This document shows, piece by piece, positions 51,164-59,752 of a DNA stretch of 64,000 bases. This stretch comes from an uncultured Flavobacteriaceae bacterium. GTDB lineage: Bacteria; Bacteroidota; Bacteroidia; Flavobacteriales; Flavobacteriaceae. A program made the translations under genes and the position numbers. The DNA lies in the NCBI GenBank assembly GCA_947487895.1, contig CANKYF010000004.1, positions 333,041 through 397,040 of the forward strand. The letters are read 5' to 3'. The notes under the pieces were generated by a model. The model saw nothing but the letters and a program-made list of their open reading frames with translations, was not told the origin of the DNA and did no database searches. Positions within the stretch are counted from its first letter, which is position 1; each line of letters begins with the position of its first letter.

Positions 51164-52318
51164 TTATTTTATTCGAGTAGCTTCTTGGTCACTTTCAATA
51201 AATCCATTTAAAAGTATAACTTTATTTACTATATCAGTTGAATCTTTCTCAAAACGCATTGAAGCATCATTATTAATCATATAAAATTGATTTTCAGATT
51301 GAGGAATTAAATGAACTTTATTAGGCCCTAACATAACAAATAAGCTGTCATTAATAGCAATAATTTCAAAACTCATCTGTTCATTAATTGAAAAGCTACC
51401 TGTAAATTCTTTCAATTTGTTTTTATTGATATTAAATGGTTTTCTAGACAAAGGAAGTCTATATTTTATATTTTTAAGAATTGCTCCTATACTAGTTGAC
51501 ATTTCTTTACCTATAGGATGTCTTCTATTGCTTAAAATCACCATTGTAATTTTATTTTCAATATCATTTATCAATGAATAACTAAACCCATCATTCTGTA
51601 AATAACCATGTATATCTAAGTCTTTTGGATTTGAATTTATTATTTTGACCAAATCTTTTCCTGTAGATTTCACTCCTCTACTGCTAAATGCTTCTTCTAA
51701 ATTATAACTAGGTGATTTTTGTAATTCAAGCCCCTTACCTTGATAATTATAAAAAAGGTATCCAATAGCTTTAGAAGTTTCTTGTTTTTGGTAATAAGTG
51801 TTTTCTAGCTCTAAATTCTTACTATATTCTTCTACATTTAATTGGTAGCTTTTCCCACTCACTTTTTCTATTAAGACCCCTAATGTATTATAATCTAATT
51901 TATGCTCTTCTTGAGATTTATTATTTAATATGTCGCTAATAGTCGAATTGGATTCTATATCTAATAAATAGCTTGATACTCTATTAGTTAATTGAATTTT
52001 TTCTTGTTTTACTAATTCATTTATAATATTAGCTGTAACTAACTCTGTTATTTCTCCAACTTTAAAAGCAGTGGTATCTGTAAACGATACATTATTTTCA
52101 TAATCTGCCAATCCAAAACTTTTATTATAGGTAATTACTCCTTCTTTTGCTATGACAATTGTTCCGCCAAATCTTCCTAATTCAAGATATCTATTTGCAA
52201 GACTATCTATTTGGCTAACTTTTGAGTTTTTAAGATCTTCTTTTTTAATTTTGGTGTCTGTTTTGCAAGACAAAACGCTTAGGACAAAAGTTAGTAGGTA
52301 AATTAACTTATTTTTCAT
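51164..52318 (-). CDS. Beta-lactamase/penicillin-binding-like lipoprotein, catalytically inactive
   Basis: The protein has 384 residues. The lipobox is LSVLSC (C18). The serine beta-lactamase fold is recognisable from FGGTIVIAKEGVITYNKSFGLADYENN, but the SxxK motif is replaced: residues 85-92 read F-K-V-G-E89-I-T-E92, where the family has S and K. Y143-N144 (YNTLGVLIEKVSG) remains at the YxN position. It therefore looks like a pseudoenzyme, perhaps a ligand-binding lipoprotein. The C-terminal region resembles the small beta domain seen after such hydrolases (FTGSFSINEQMSFEI). Confidence 0.82.
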   Translation of the reverse strand: MKNKLIYLLTFVLSVLSCKTDTKIKKEDLKNSKVSQIDSLANRYLELGRFGGTIVIAKEGVITYNKSFGLADYENNVSFTDTTAFKVGEITELVTANIINELVKQEKIQLTNRVSSYLLDIESNSTISDILNNKSQEEHKLDYNTLGVLIEKVSGKSYQLNVEEYSKNLELENTYYQKQETSKAIGYLFYNYQGKGLELQKSPSYNLEEAFSSRGVKSTGKDLVKIINSNPKDLDIHGYLQNDGFSYSLINDIENKITMVILSNRRHPIGKEMSTSIGAILKNIKYRLPLSRKPFNINKNKLKEFTGSFSINEQMSFEIIAINDSLFVMLGPNKVHLIPQSENQFYMINNDASMRFEKDSTDIVNKVILLNGFIESDQEATRIK

Positions 52319-52393
52319 TTTGAAGATTTAACCATTAATTCAGACTAATATTACGGAAAACTTATATTAAATTAAAGGCATATCACAAAAATT

Positions 52394-52497
52394 GCGTTAG
52401 GGATTGAACAACTGTTGGAGCTCCTCGCAGAGAGCGACTTGTGAAAGCCCGACCAGGATTAGAGAGCCTCAGCGACTAAACATGGTAGCGCCCAAAA
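52394..52497 (+). repeat. Interspersed repeat, copy C
   Basis: GCGTTAGGGATTGAACAACTG, then TTGGAGCTCCTCGCAGAGAGCGACTT and GAAAGCCCGACC, then a variable part and GGTAGCGCCCAAAA. The first 65 nt match copy A (10574-10684) at nearly every position. The element ends directly at the stop codon of the acyltransferase gene (52498) and is oriented opposite to that gene. Confidence 0.88.
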
Positions 52498-53295
52498 CTA
52501 CCACTCCCTCAACCTATTAAGGTCTTCTTGCTCTTTTATTTGTTGCGGTGTGAGTACTTTTAAAAAGGAAGGGTGTTGCTCTATGGCAAATTCAATTTTT
52601 TTTACAATATCATCGGTAGTTTCGTTATCATAATCAATGTCTAAAGGCTCCTTTATTTCCATTGATTGCAAAATATTTTTCTTTTTAACACGCAACCCTT
52701 TTTTATCAAAAGATCGTCTGAAACCGTCTATAACAATAGGGACTACTGTAGGTTTATATCGTTTTATAATATGTGCAGTACCTTTTCTAATAGGCTTGAA
52801 TGGTGTAGTTGTACCTTGTGGAAACGTAATAACCCAACCATCATCTAGAGCTTTACCAATATTAGAAATATCACTCATACGTACTTGCCGCTTTACATCT
52901 TTTCCTTCTGACCTCCAGGTACGTTCTATACTAACAGATCCTGCATAGGCTAAAACCTTTGGTAACAAACCTGCTTTCATTGTTTCTTTTGCCGCTACGT
53001 AATAGATATTTAGTTTTGGGTGCCACAGATAACCAACGTTTTTAATAGAATCTACCCTGCCACTTAAACTTGCATTAAATACATGAAACATAGCCACCAC
53101 ATCTGCAAAATACGTTTGATGGTTTGAAATGAAAAGCACATTCTTTTCTGGTAGGTTTTTAATAATTTCAGAACCTTCTATTTGCAATTCATTAAACCCA
53201 CGAAAACGTCTATGTGACATAGCTCCCATAATTCTAATGAGCCATTTTTTTAGAAAAAGTATATGTCCGAAAGGATTTCTTTTAAACAATCCCAT
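52498..53295 (-). CDS. 1-acyl-glycerol-3-phosphate acyltransferase-like protein
   Basis: From the ATG at 53295 the protein has 265 residues (MGLFKRNPFGHILFLKKW); the longer frame to 53346 has 17 more residues and would start one base after the preceding stop. The LPLAT motifs are present: SNHQTYFADVVAM (the H and D are separated by five residues, one more than the usual HX4D), then FPQGTTTPFKPIRKGTAHI (EGT-like block) and VVPIVIDGF. It should transfer acyl chains to lysophospholipid in the inner membrane. It is downstream of the Nudix gene. Confidence 0.85.
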   Translation of the reverse strand: MGLFKRNPFGHILFLKKWLIRIMGAMSHRRFRGFNELQIEGSEIIKNLPEKNVLFISNHQTYFADVVAMFHVFNASLSGRVDSIKNVGYLWHPKLNIYYVAAKETMKAGLLPKVLAYAGSVSIERTWRSEGKDVKRQVRMSDISNIGKALDDGWVITFPQGTTTPFKPIRKGTAHIIKRYKPTVVPIVIDGFRRSFDKKGLRVKKKNILQSMEIKEPLDIDYDNETTDDIVKKIEFAIEQHPSFLKVLTPQQIKEQEDLNRLREW

Positions 53296-53346
53296 GCAAT
53301 TAAGTCTGTGTTGGTTAGTTTCTGCAAAAGTAATAAAACTAAGCAA

Positions 53347-53988
53347 TTACATAAGCTGCTTTAAGATATCTTTAATTTCACTAAGCATCATAGCGGTTGC
53401 TCCCCAAACAATATGTCCGTTTAATTTAAATGCAGGCACCTCAACTTCAACACTATAAGATGTCTTTAGTTTTTTAGAGGTCAGCACCTTATCATCTAAA
53501 AAATGTGGTAAATCTACTTCTATAATTTGCTCTACTTCTGCTTCTTCTTTAATAAAACTTGGCATTTTTCTTGTTATTGCTATAAATGGCTGCACATTAA
53601 AATTACTTGGGGGTATGTAAACTTGTGTGAGTTGTTTAATAACTTCAATGGTATTTAGAGGTACACCAACTTCTTCAAATGTTTCTCTTACAGCTGCATC
53701 TTTTAAAGATTTATCTTGGGGTTCTAATTTACCTCCCGGGAAACCAACCTGAGCAGAATGTACACCTTTATACGTTTTTCTTAGAATTAACACTAATTTG
53801 GTTTGATGCTCTAAATCTGGGTAAAACAGTGCTAAAACACCTGCTTCTTTAGCCTTTTTCTTAGCTACTTTTTGACGTTTTATTAATTCCTGACGAAATG
53901 GTGGTACCATTTTAAATTGAGATGCTTCGGCAGGCAATGGTATATTTTCTATTTTTGAAATTGATTTTAAGAATTCGTCAAATTTCAT
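53347..53988 (-). CDS. Nudix hydrolase, CoA-pyrophosphatase-like
   Basis: The protein has 213 residues. The Nudix box is complete: GGKLEPQDKSLKDAAVRETFEEVGV (G5-E-7-REUxEExGU pattern). Upstream, HSAQVGFPGGKLEP and the LILRKTYKGVHSAQ segment fit the NudL/CoA pyrophosphatase group. It probably hydrolyses CoA or a related nucleotide. It lies with its start 6 nt from the divergent cyclophilin gene's start at 53995, so both promoters must lie inside the opposing gene ends. Confidence 0.88.
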   Translation of the reverse strand: MKFDEFLKSISKIENIPLPAEASQFKMVPPFRQELIKRQKVAKKKAKEAGVLALFYPDLEHQTKLVLILRKTYKGVHSAQVGFPGGKLEPQDKSLKDAAVRETFEEVGVPLNTIEVIKQLTQVYIPPSNFNVQPFIAITRKMPSFIKEEAEVEQIIEVDLPHFLDDKVLTSKKLKTSYSVEVEVPAFKLNGHIVWGATAMMLSEIKDILKQLM

Positions 53989-53994
53989 AGTCTT

Positions 53995-54699
53995 ATGCGC
54001 TACTTATTGTTTTTAGGTCTTATTACTCTTTTTTTCAATTGTGAAGATAAACAAAGTAAAACGAAAACATCAGACAGCATATCTGCTAATAAAACAGAAG
54101 TAAAGCAAAAAGACAAAGATAGCATTATAAAGCCTGAAAGGGAATTTCCTAAGTTAAACTCTAAAAGTGCTATGGAGTTTTTCTTGAATTATAATGAAAT
54201 TCATAAAGAAAATAAAGTACGGATTTTCACAGATTTTGGAAACATTGACATATTATTATTTAATGAAACAAAATTTCATAGATCTAACTTTATATTTCTT
54301 ACCAAACAGAAATACTTTGATGGCACACAATTTTACCGCATAGTGTCCAATTTTATTATACAAGGCGGTAATGGTGATGACAGACTTACACCAAAAAAAA
54401 GAGGTCATATTGGTAAATACCTTTTACCACCTGATACAAAAAGAGGATTTAAACACCATAGAGGTGTGATATCTATGCCTAGTAGTGAAATTAAAAACCC
54501 TCATAAACTAGCATCTCCTTTCGAGTTTTTTATTGTGCAACAAAAAGGAGGCGCCTACCACTTAGATGGTGATTATACTGTTTTTGGGAAAGTCATTAAA
54601 GGCATGAACGTAGTTGATAAAATTGCAAACCTAGATGCTGATGATGGTGAATGGCCCATGCAAAATGTTTATATAAGAAAAGTGAGAATCATAGATTAA
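53995..54699 (+). CDS. Cyclophilin-type peptidyl-prolyl isomerase lipoprotein
   Basis: The protein has 234 residues. The N-terminus MRYLLFLGLITLFFNCEDKQ has a lipobox ending at C16, so it is exported and lipid-anchored. After a lysine-rich linker the cyclophilin domain follows (VRIFTDFGNIDILLFNE, FHRSNFIFL, DGTQFYRIVSNFIIQGG, SPFEFFIVQQ, YTVFGKVIKGMNVVDKI). It would catalyse proline isomerisation of periplasmic proteins. The start is only 6 nt from the divergent Nudix start. Confidence 0.92.
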   Translation: MRYLLFLGLITLFFNCEDKQSKTKTSDSISANKTEVKQKDKDSIIKPEREFPKLNSKSAMEFFLNYNEIHKENKVRIFTDFGNIDILLFNETKFHRSNFIFLTKQKYFDGTQFYRIVSNFIIQGGNGDDRLTPKKRGHIGKYLLPPDTKRGFKHHRGVISMPSSEIKNPHKLASPFEFFIVQQKGGAYHLDGDYTVFGKVIKGMNVVDKIANLDADDGEWPMQNVYIRKVRIID

Positions 54700-54739
54700 T
54701 AAAGATCGAAGTTTGATGACGGTGACAGAAGTTAAAAGA

Positions 54740-54758
54740 CCCTTCGACAAGCTCAGGG
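54740..54758. repeat. Short hairpin repeat CCCTTCGACAAGCTCAGGG
   Basis: A 19-nt hairpin (CCCT...AGGG ends) of the CTTCGACAAGCTCAG family sits in the gap between the cyclophilin and RDD genes, which converge. Its inverted relative is at 59676-59698. It may serve as a terminator. Confidence 0.75.
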
Positions 54759-54812
54759 TAAGCAATCTGCACAAATTTTTCTTCATTTTAATTGAAAAAT
54801 TTGGTGACTTGC

Positions 54813-55532
54813 TTACATATTCTGAGTATAATAATTATAATCTTTTAAAATAACATCTATAAACTCTATATCTGTTTTTTGCTTGATATCTTTAATACCC
54901 ACAACTTCAACCAATTTGTTTCTTAATTTTATTAAAGTAGTATAATCTTTAGCAGCTCTTGCTGTAGTGAAAGTATCTTTTATAATACGTGCATCGTTAT
55001 CAGATAATTTTATAACATTAGGGTAAGTTGGTTTATAATCTTCCACTAAATTTTCTAAAATGGTATGTTTTATGGATACACTATCTCTTAAGTTTATAAC
55101 AGCAGTTCCCGCTGCCATGTCACCTATTCTCTGCGATTTTTTATTAAAAATAATTACAAAAAACCCTAAAAAGAATAAATAAATATCTGCTATTCTAAAG
55201 AACCATCGTACCACATAATCAGACAATGAAGCCTGAAAGCCATCAATTTTAACAACTCTAATCTTTAAAGCTTTTTTACCTAAAGTCTGCCCATTTAAAA
55301 AAGATTCTAATGCTAAAGTATAGAACATTACAGGAAAACTTAAAACAGTATTAATGGCAATTTGAGACCAATCATCCATATTATCATAAGCTCCTACCGT
55401 CCAACTCAATATAAGCATGTATCCAAATTTAATAGCCCAATCTATTATTGATGCCAACATTCTTTCACCTATACCAGCTGCTGTAAAATTTATCTTTACG
55501 TTTTGGGTGGTGTTAATTTGTAGCTCAGACAT
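54813..55532 (-). CDS. RDD-family membrane protein
   Basis: The protein has 239 residues. The RDD pattern is present (ERMLASIIDWAIKFGYMLI, GQTLGKKALKIRVVKIDG, DYVVRWFFRIADIYLFF, RIGDMAAGTAVI) with about three membrane helices, then a soluble C-terminal tail of 90 residues. RDD proteins are of uncertain role. It is divergent from the SpoIIM-like gene and in Bacteroidota is often found beside the SpoIIM-MoxR-DUF58 cluster. Confidence 0.88.
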   Translation of the reverse strand: MSELQINTTQNVKINFTAAGIGERMLASIIDWAIKFGYMLILSWTVGAYDNMDDWSQIAINTVLSFPVMFYTLALESFLNGQTLGKKALKIRVVKIDGFQASLSDYVVRWFFRIADIYLFFLGFFVIIFNKKSQRIGDMAAGTAVINLRDSVSIKHTILENLVEDYKPTYPNVIKLSDNDARIIKDTFTTARAAKDYTTLIKLRNKLVEVVGIKDIKQKTDIEFIDVILKDYNYYTQNM

Positions 55533-55619
55533 ATTTTAGTTCTTTCTTTCACAAATCTATTGTAAAATCTTGTAAGACAAGAAGTACTTTAATAAAAATT
55601 TATGTAGCTTTGATTTCAC

Positions 55620-56609
55620 ATGAGAGAAGTAGCCTTTATTAAACAAAATAAAGAAAAATGGCTAAGTTTTGAAAATGCCGTTTTTAATGATGATTTTGAA
55701 GATGCTGATGAACTAGCGTCTCAATACATTCACTTAATAAACGATTTAGCTTATGCGCAAACTTATTACCCTAAAAGTCATGTAATTACCTATCTCAATC
55801 AATTAGCTGCCAAGGCTTTTCAAAAAATATATAAAACCAAACGGCACGATACTAACAGAATTGTTAGTTTCTGGAAAACCGAAGTACCATTACTTTGCTA
55901 CCAGTATAGAAAATTTATCTATGTGGCATTTATTATCTTTTTTGCATTTACTTCAATAGGTGTTATTTCTGCTACAAATGATGGGGAATTTGTAAGATCT
56001 GTATTGGGTGATGCTTATGTAAATATGTCTTTAGAAAATATTGAAAAAGGAGATCCTGTAGCCGTCTACAAAAGTGGTAGTAATTGGGGAAGTTTCATAG
56101 GCATAACTATAAACAATTTACGTGTTGGTATTATTGCTTTTGTACTTGGTGTTTTTTTAGGTCTTGGAACTCTTTGGATTTTATTTAGAAACTGTATTAT
56201 GTTAGGATCTTTTCAGTATTTCTTTTACGATAAGAATGTATTTTGGGAAAGTGTTCGCGGTATTTGGATTCACGGTTCTATGGAAATATTCGCTATTGTT
56301 ATTGAAGCCGCCGCAGGTTTAGTTCTAGGAGCAAGTATTTTATTTCCTGGCACGCACTCAAGGTATACCTCTTTTAAATTAGGAGCCAAAACTGGTGTAA
56401 AAATTTTAATAAGTACGTTTCCGTTTACGTTTTTCGCAGGTTTTTTAGAAGGTTTTGTAACCAGATATTCTAATATTATGCCTAATTGGTTATCGGTAGG
56501 CATCATTCTTTCAACCTTAAGTATTATAAGCTATTACTATCTAATTTATCCATATAAAATTCAGAAAAAAATAACACAACCGTCTCTCTTAAGCCCTGTC
56601 TATTCTTGA
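55620..56609 (+). CDS. SpoIIM-like membrane protein
   Basis: The protein has 329 residues: a soluble N-terminal half (EVAFIKQNKEKWLSFENAV) then five or six membrane helices typical of stage II sporulation protein M-like proteins (FVRSVLGDAYVNMSLENIEKG, GVFLGLGTLWILF, IWIHGSMEIFAIVIEAAAGLVLG). The host is not a spore-former, so the name reflects homology only. It begins an operon with DUF4129, DUF4350, MoxR and DUF58 genes. Its TGA overlaps the next start (TTGA). Confidence 0.88.
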   Translation: MREVAFIKQNKEKWLSFENAVFNDDFEDADELASQYIHLINDLAYAQTYYPKSHVITYLNQLAAKAFQKIYKTKRHDTNRIVSFWKTEVPLLCYQYRKFIYVAFIIFFAFTSIGVISATNDGEFVRSVLGDAYVNMSLENIEKGDPVAVYKSGSNWGSFIGITINNLRVGIIAFVLGVFLGLGTLWILFRNCIMLGSFQYFFYDKNVFWESVRGIWIHGSMEIFAIVIEAAAGLVLGASILFPGTHSRYTSFKLGAKTGVKILISTFPFTFFAGFLEGFVTRYSNIMPNWLSVGIILSTLSIISYYYLIYPYKIQKKITQPSLLSPVYS

Positions 56610-57331
56610 TTTCGAAAAACACATACTTTTATTTCTATCTCTTTTTGTTTTTAGTTTGTTTTAACCAAAATACTTTTGGGTTTAATCTAATACAAACACC
56701 AGAATCATTTAGACATTTTGACGACGATTTTAAAGACCGCTACAATTCATCTCGTTATAATTATGAAGGTAGAAAAGTTGTTGGCAGAACTCCTGCTGGT
56801 TCAGGGAAATATGAAGATTACGAAAATAAAGACACGAAAATAGAAGAACGAAAAGATGAAAAAATTTGGTCTATTAATGGTAGCATTGGGTGGATTTTTA
56901 TAGTTATTCTAATAGCTGCTGTATTATTTTTGGTTTACTTCTTAATAAATGAAGGTAGTAGTGGCTTATTCGCATCTAATAGACATAAAAAATTAGATTC
57001 TATACAAGAAATTACTTCAGAAAATATTGAAAATGCAGATATCCATGCACTAATAAAATCTGCCGAAGAAGAAGGCAATTTCAGATTAGCCATTAGGTAC
57101 TATTATCTACTGGTTTTAAAAACATTAAGTCTTAAAAATCATATTAAGTTTGAAGATGATAAAACAAACGCCGAGTATTTAAATGAAATAGAAGGCAAAC
57201 CCTTCAGCAAAACATTTCAATATGTTTCTTATCTCTACAGCTATATCTGGTACGGGAAATTTGCCATAAGCAACACTCAGTACCAAAAAGCCCGAACTAA
57301 TTTCGCAACCCTCTTAAAACAGGTAGATTGA
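56606..57331 (+). CDS. DUF4129-type membrane protein (TTG start)
   Basis: The protein has 241 residues. A signal-like N-terminus (MISKNTYFYFYLFLFLVCFNQNTFG) is followed by a periplasmic stretch, a membrane helix (IGWIFIVILIAAVLFLVYFLI) and a C-terminal domain (ALIKSAEEEGNFRLAIRYYYLLVLKTLSLKNHIKFE ... TNAEYLNEIEGK), the DUF4129 pattern often seen next to transglutaminase or MoxR genes. The start is TTG at 56606, overlapping the SpoIIM stop. Function unknown. Confidence 0.82.
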   Translation: MISKNTYFYFYLFLFLVCFNQNTFGFNLIQTPESFRHFDDDFKDRYNSSRYNYEGRKVVGRTPAGSGKYEDYENKDTKIEERKDEKIWSINGSIGWIFIVILIAAVLFLVYFLINEGSSGLFASNRHKKLDSIQEITSENIENADIHALIKSAEEEGNFRLAIRYYYLLVLKTLSLKNHIKFEDDKTNAEYLNEIEGKPFSKTFQYVSYLYSYIWYGKFAISNTQYQKARTNFATLLKQVD

Positions 57332-58536
57332 TGAAAAAAGGACTTCCCATACTATTAATTATTGTTGCTCTTATTATTGCTGGTGCTTTCAGTTTAGATA
57401 TAAGAAGAACTAAGACCATAGACTGGGAGGAATCTTTTGATGAAAAAAGCTCTAAACCTTATGGTATTAGTATTTTTTATAAAGAACTGGCTGAAGTATT
57501 TGAAGATTATAAAATTAGAACTAATTACCACCAACCTTCAAGCTACTTGTCAGCCAATTCTGAAGATGGATATGGAGAACACGTTGCAAAAGGGAGTTAT
57601 GTTATTATAGGAAATTCAGATTACTTAACCGATTATTCTGTAGACGAATTAATAAAATTTGCTAGTAATGGTAATACGCTGTTTATTTCAGATTATTATT
57701 TTGCTGAAAAAATTCATGACACCTTAGGCATTAATGTATCTTACGTTGAGAATCTTTCAAAAGATAGTATTTCTGAACTTTCATTCATCAATAAATCTCT
57801 AAATGACACAAAAATAGATAAAAATGAAGGTGATAATTATTTCAGCAGATTCGACTCTATCAATTACACCATTTTAGGGCATACCAAAACCAATGAAAAA
57901 CGTGTAAACTTTATTCATGTACCATTTGGTGATGGTTCTATTTATCTACATTTACAACCAAAAGCCTTTACTAACTACCATATTTTAAAAGAGGATAGAT
58001 ACAAATATGTAGAGAGTTTAATTTCTTTTCTACCAAATGAAGACATTTATTTTGATTCCTACAGTAAGTATCAAACTGCTTATGATGGTGATGTTGAACA
58101 AGAATCTAACTTAGGTTGGTTTTTAGACCAGTTAGCATTTCGCTGGGCTTGGTATACAGCCATTATTTTTGGTATATTATTTATGATTTTTAATGCAAAA
58201 AGAAGGCAACGCATTATTAAAATAATTACACCTTTACAAAACACTACAGTGGCTTTTGTTAAGACCATTTCTAATTTGTACTTTGAAACCAAAGACTATA
58301 AGAACCTCATTGATAAAAAAATCACCTATTTCTTTGAAAAAGTGAGAACTGAGTATAATTTAAACACCGAAGTACTTAATGACGAGTTCATTACCAAACT
58401 CGCTGCTAAAGCAGGAAAGAAAAAAGAAGATGTTAAAGCACTTATAAATTATATTAAATTAATACAATCTAAACGAGAGTATTACGAAGATAATTTGGTG
58501 AAGCTTAATAAATATATTGAAAATTTTTACGCCTAA
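57331..58536 (+). CDS. DUF4350-type membrane protein
   Basis: The start is ATG at 57331, overlapping the preceding stop (TGATG); a TTG at 57328 precedes it. The protein has 401 residues: an N-terminal membrane helix (LPILLIIVALIIAGAF), a long periplasmic domain with a Rossmann-like pattern (GSYVIIGNSDYLTDYSVDELIKFASNGNTLFIS), a second helix (WAWYTAIIFGILFMIF) and a soluble C-terminal helical region. This fits the DUF4350 family found with MoxR clusters. Function unknown. Confidence 0.85.
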   Translation: MKKGLPILLIIVALIIAGAFSLDIRRTKTIDWEESFDEKSSKPYGISIFYKELAEVFEDYKIRTNYHQPSSYLSANSEDGYGEHVAKGSYVIIGNSDYLTDYSVDELIKFASNGNTLFISDYYFAEKIHDTLGINVSYVENLSKDSISELSFINKSLNDTKIDKNEGDNYFSRFDSINYTILGHTKTNEKRVNFIHVPFGDGSIYLHLQPKAFTNYHILKEDRYKYVESLISFLPNEDIYFDSYSKYQTAYDGDVEQESNLGWFLDQLAFRWAWYTAIIFGILFMIFNAKRRQRIIKIITPLQNTTVAFVKTISNLYFETKDYKNLIDKKITYFFEKVRTEYNLNTEVLNDEFITKLAAKAGKKKEDVKALINYIKLIQSKREYYEDNLVKLNKYIENFYA

Positions 58537-58542
58537 ATAATT

Positions 58543-59610
58543 ATGAAGGATAACGCAGAAACGCCAGAACAAGAAGACTTAACTCCAAAACCAAATGTTG
58601 TGGAATCTATAGATGATAGTGCTTTAAACGAGGACAAAGAACTTCAATTTGAAAACCGTTTAGATTTATCTGAACTTCAAAATAGCGTACAGAAAATAAA
58701 ACAAGAAGTTGGTAAAGTAATTGTGGGACAAAAAGATATGGTAGACATGCTAATTGCTTCTCTGTTAGCGCAAGGGCATTCTTTAATAGAAGGTGTTCCT
58801 GGTGTTGCAAAAACGGTTACTGCTAAATTATTATCTAAATCTTTAAATGTTGGATTTAGCCGTATTCAGTTTACACCAGATTTAATGCCAAGTGATATTT
58901 TAGGAACTTCTGTTTTCAATCTAAAAAATTCTGAGTTTGAATTTAAAAAGGGTCCAATCTTTTCTAATATGATTCTTATTGATGAAATTAACAGGTCTCC
59001 TGCCAAAACACAAGCTGCTCTTTTTGAAGTAATGGAAGAAAAGCAAATTACTATAGATGGTCATAAGTTTAAACTTGACCTCCCTTTTATGGTATTGGCA
59101 ACTCAAAATCCTGTAGAACAAGAAGGCACCTACAGGTTACCAGAAGCACAATTAGATAGATTTTTATTTAAGATTGATGTAGATTACCCTAATTTAGAAG
59201 AAGAAATTGAAATTTTAGAGCGTGAACACAACCTCAAAGACCAACAAAAAACAGATAAAATCACATCTTTTTTAACAGCTGAAGATATTGTCAAATATCA
59301 AAATTTGGTGAATCAAATTATAGTTGAAAAACACTTGTTAAAATACATAGCTGAACTTATTGTATCTACAAGAAGTAATAGATTTTTATACTTAGGTGCC
59401 TCACCAAGAGCTTCTATTTCCATATTAAAAGCTAGTAAAGCGTTTGCAGCTATGTCTGGTAGAGATTTTGTAACGCCGGAAGATATTAAGCGTGCTGCGG
59501 TTCCCGTATTGCACCACAGGGTAATTGTAACGCCAGAACGTGAAATGGAGGGTATAACCAGTAAACAAATTATAAAACAAATTATTGAAACGGTTGAGAT
59601 ACCGAGATAA
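58543..59610 (+). CDS. MoxR-family AAA+ ATPase
   Basis: The protein has 355 residues. Walker A is GVPGVAKT (84-91), Walker B is MILIDEINRSP, with sensor I LATQNPVEQEGTYRLPEAQLDRFLF and the C-terminal lid with GASPRASISILKASKAFA. MoxR ATPases act as chaperones of metalloenzyme or surface complexes, usually with a VWA-like partner; here the DUF58 protein is encoded next. The N-terminal 40 residues are acidic and not conserved. Confidence 0.92.
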   Translation: MKDNAETPEQEDLTPKPNVVESIDDSALNEDKELQFENRLDLSELQNSVQKIKQEVGKVIVGQKDMVDMLIASLLAQGHSLIEGVPGVAKTVTAKLLSKSLNVGFSRIQFTPDLMPSDILGTSVFNLKNSEFEFKKGPIFSNMILIDEINRSPAKTQAALFEVMEEKQITIDGHKFKLDLPFMVLATQNPVEQEGTYRLPEAQLDRFLFKIDVDYPNLEEEIEILEREHNLKDQQKTDKITSFLTAEDIVKYQNLVNQIIVEKHLLKYIAELIVSTRSNRFLYLGASPRASISILKASKAFAAMSGRDFVTPEDIKRAAVPVLHHRVIVTPEREMEGITSKQIIKQIIETVEIPR

Positions 59611-59675
59611 TGGCGTGTAAACAATGAACAATGAACAATGAAAATTATGTTATTCTGTACGTGTCCACTGAGTGT

Positions 59676-59698
59676 CACACTGAGCTTGTCGAAGTGTG
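59676..59698. repeat. Short hairpin repeat CACACTGAGCTTGTCGAAGTGTG
   Basis: CACACT (59676-59681) pairs with AGTGTG (59693-59698) around GAGCTTGTCGA. It is a variant of the GAGCGCAGTCGAA family. It sits in a 142-nt gap between moxR and DUF58 that also has small tandem repeats (GAACAAT three times at about 59621-59640, ACTTTTAA at about 59728-59748). Confidence 0.75.
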
Positions 59699-59752
59699 GA
59701 ATTTAAGTGCAGTGAAGAATCTCATTTTAACTTTTAACTTTTAACTAGATTA

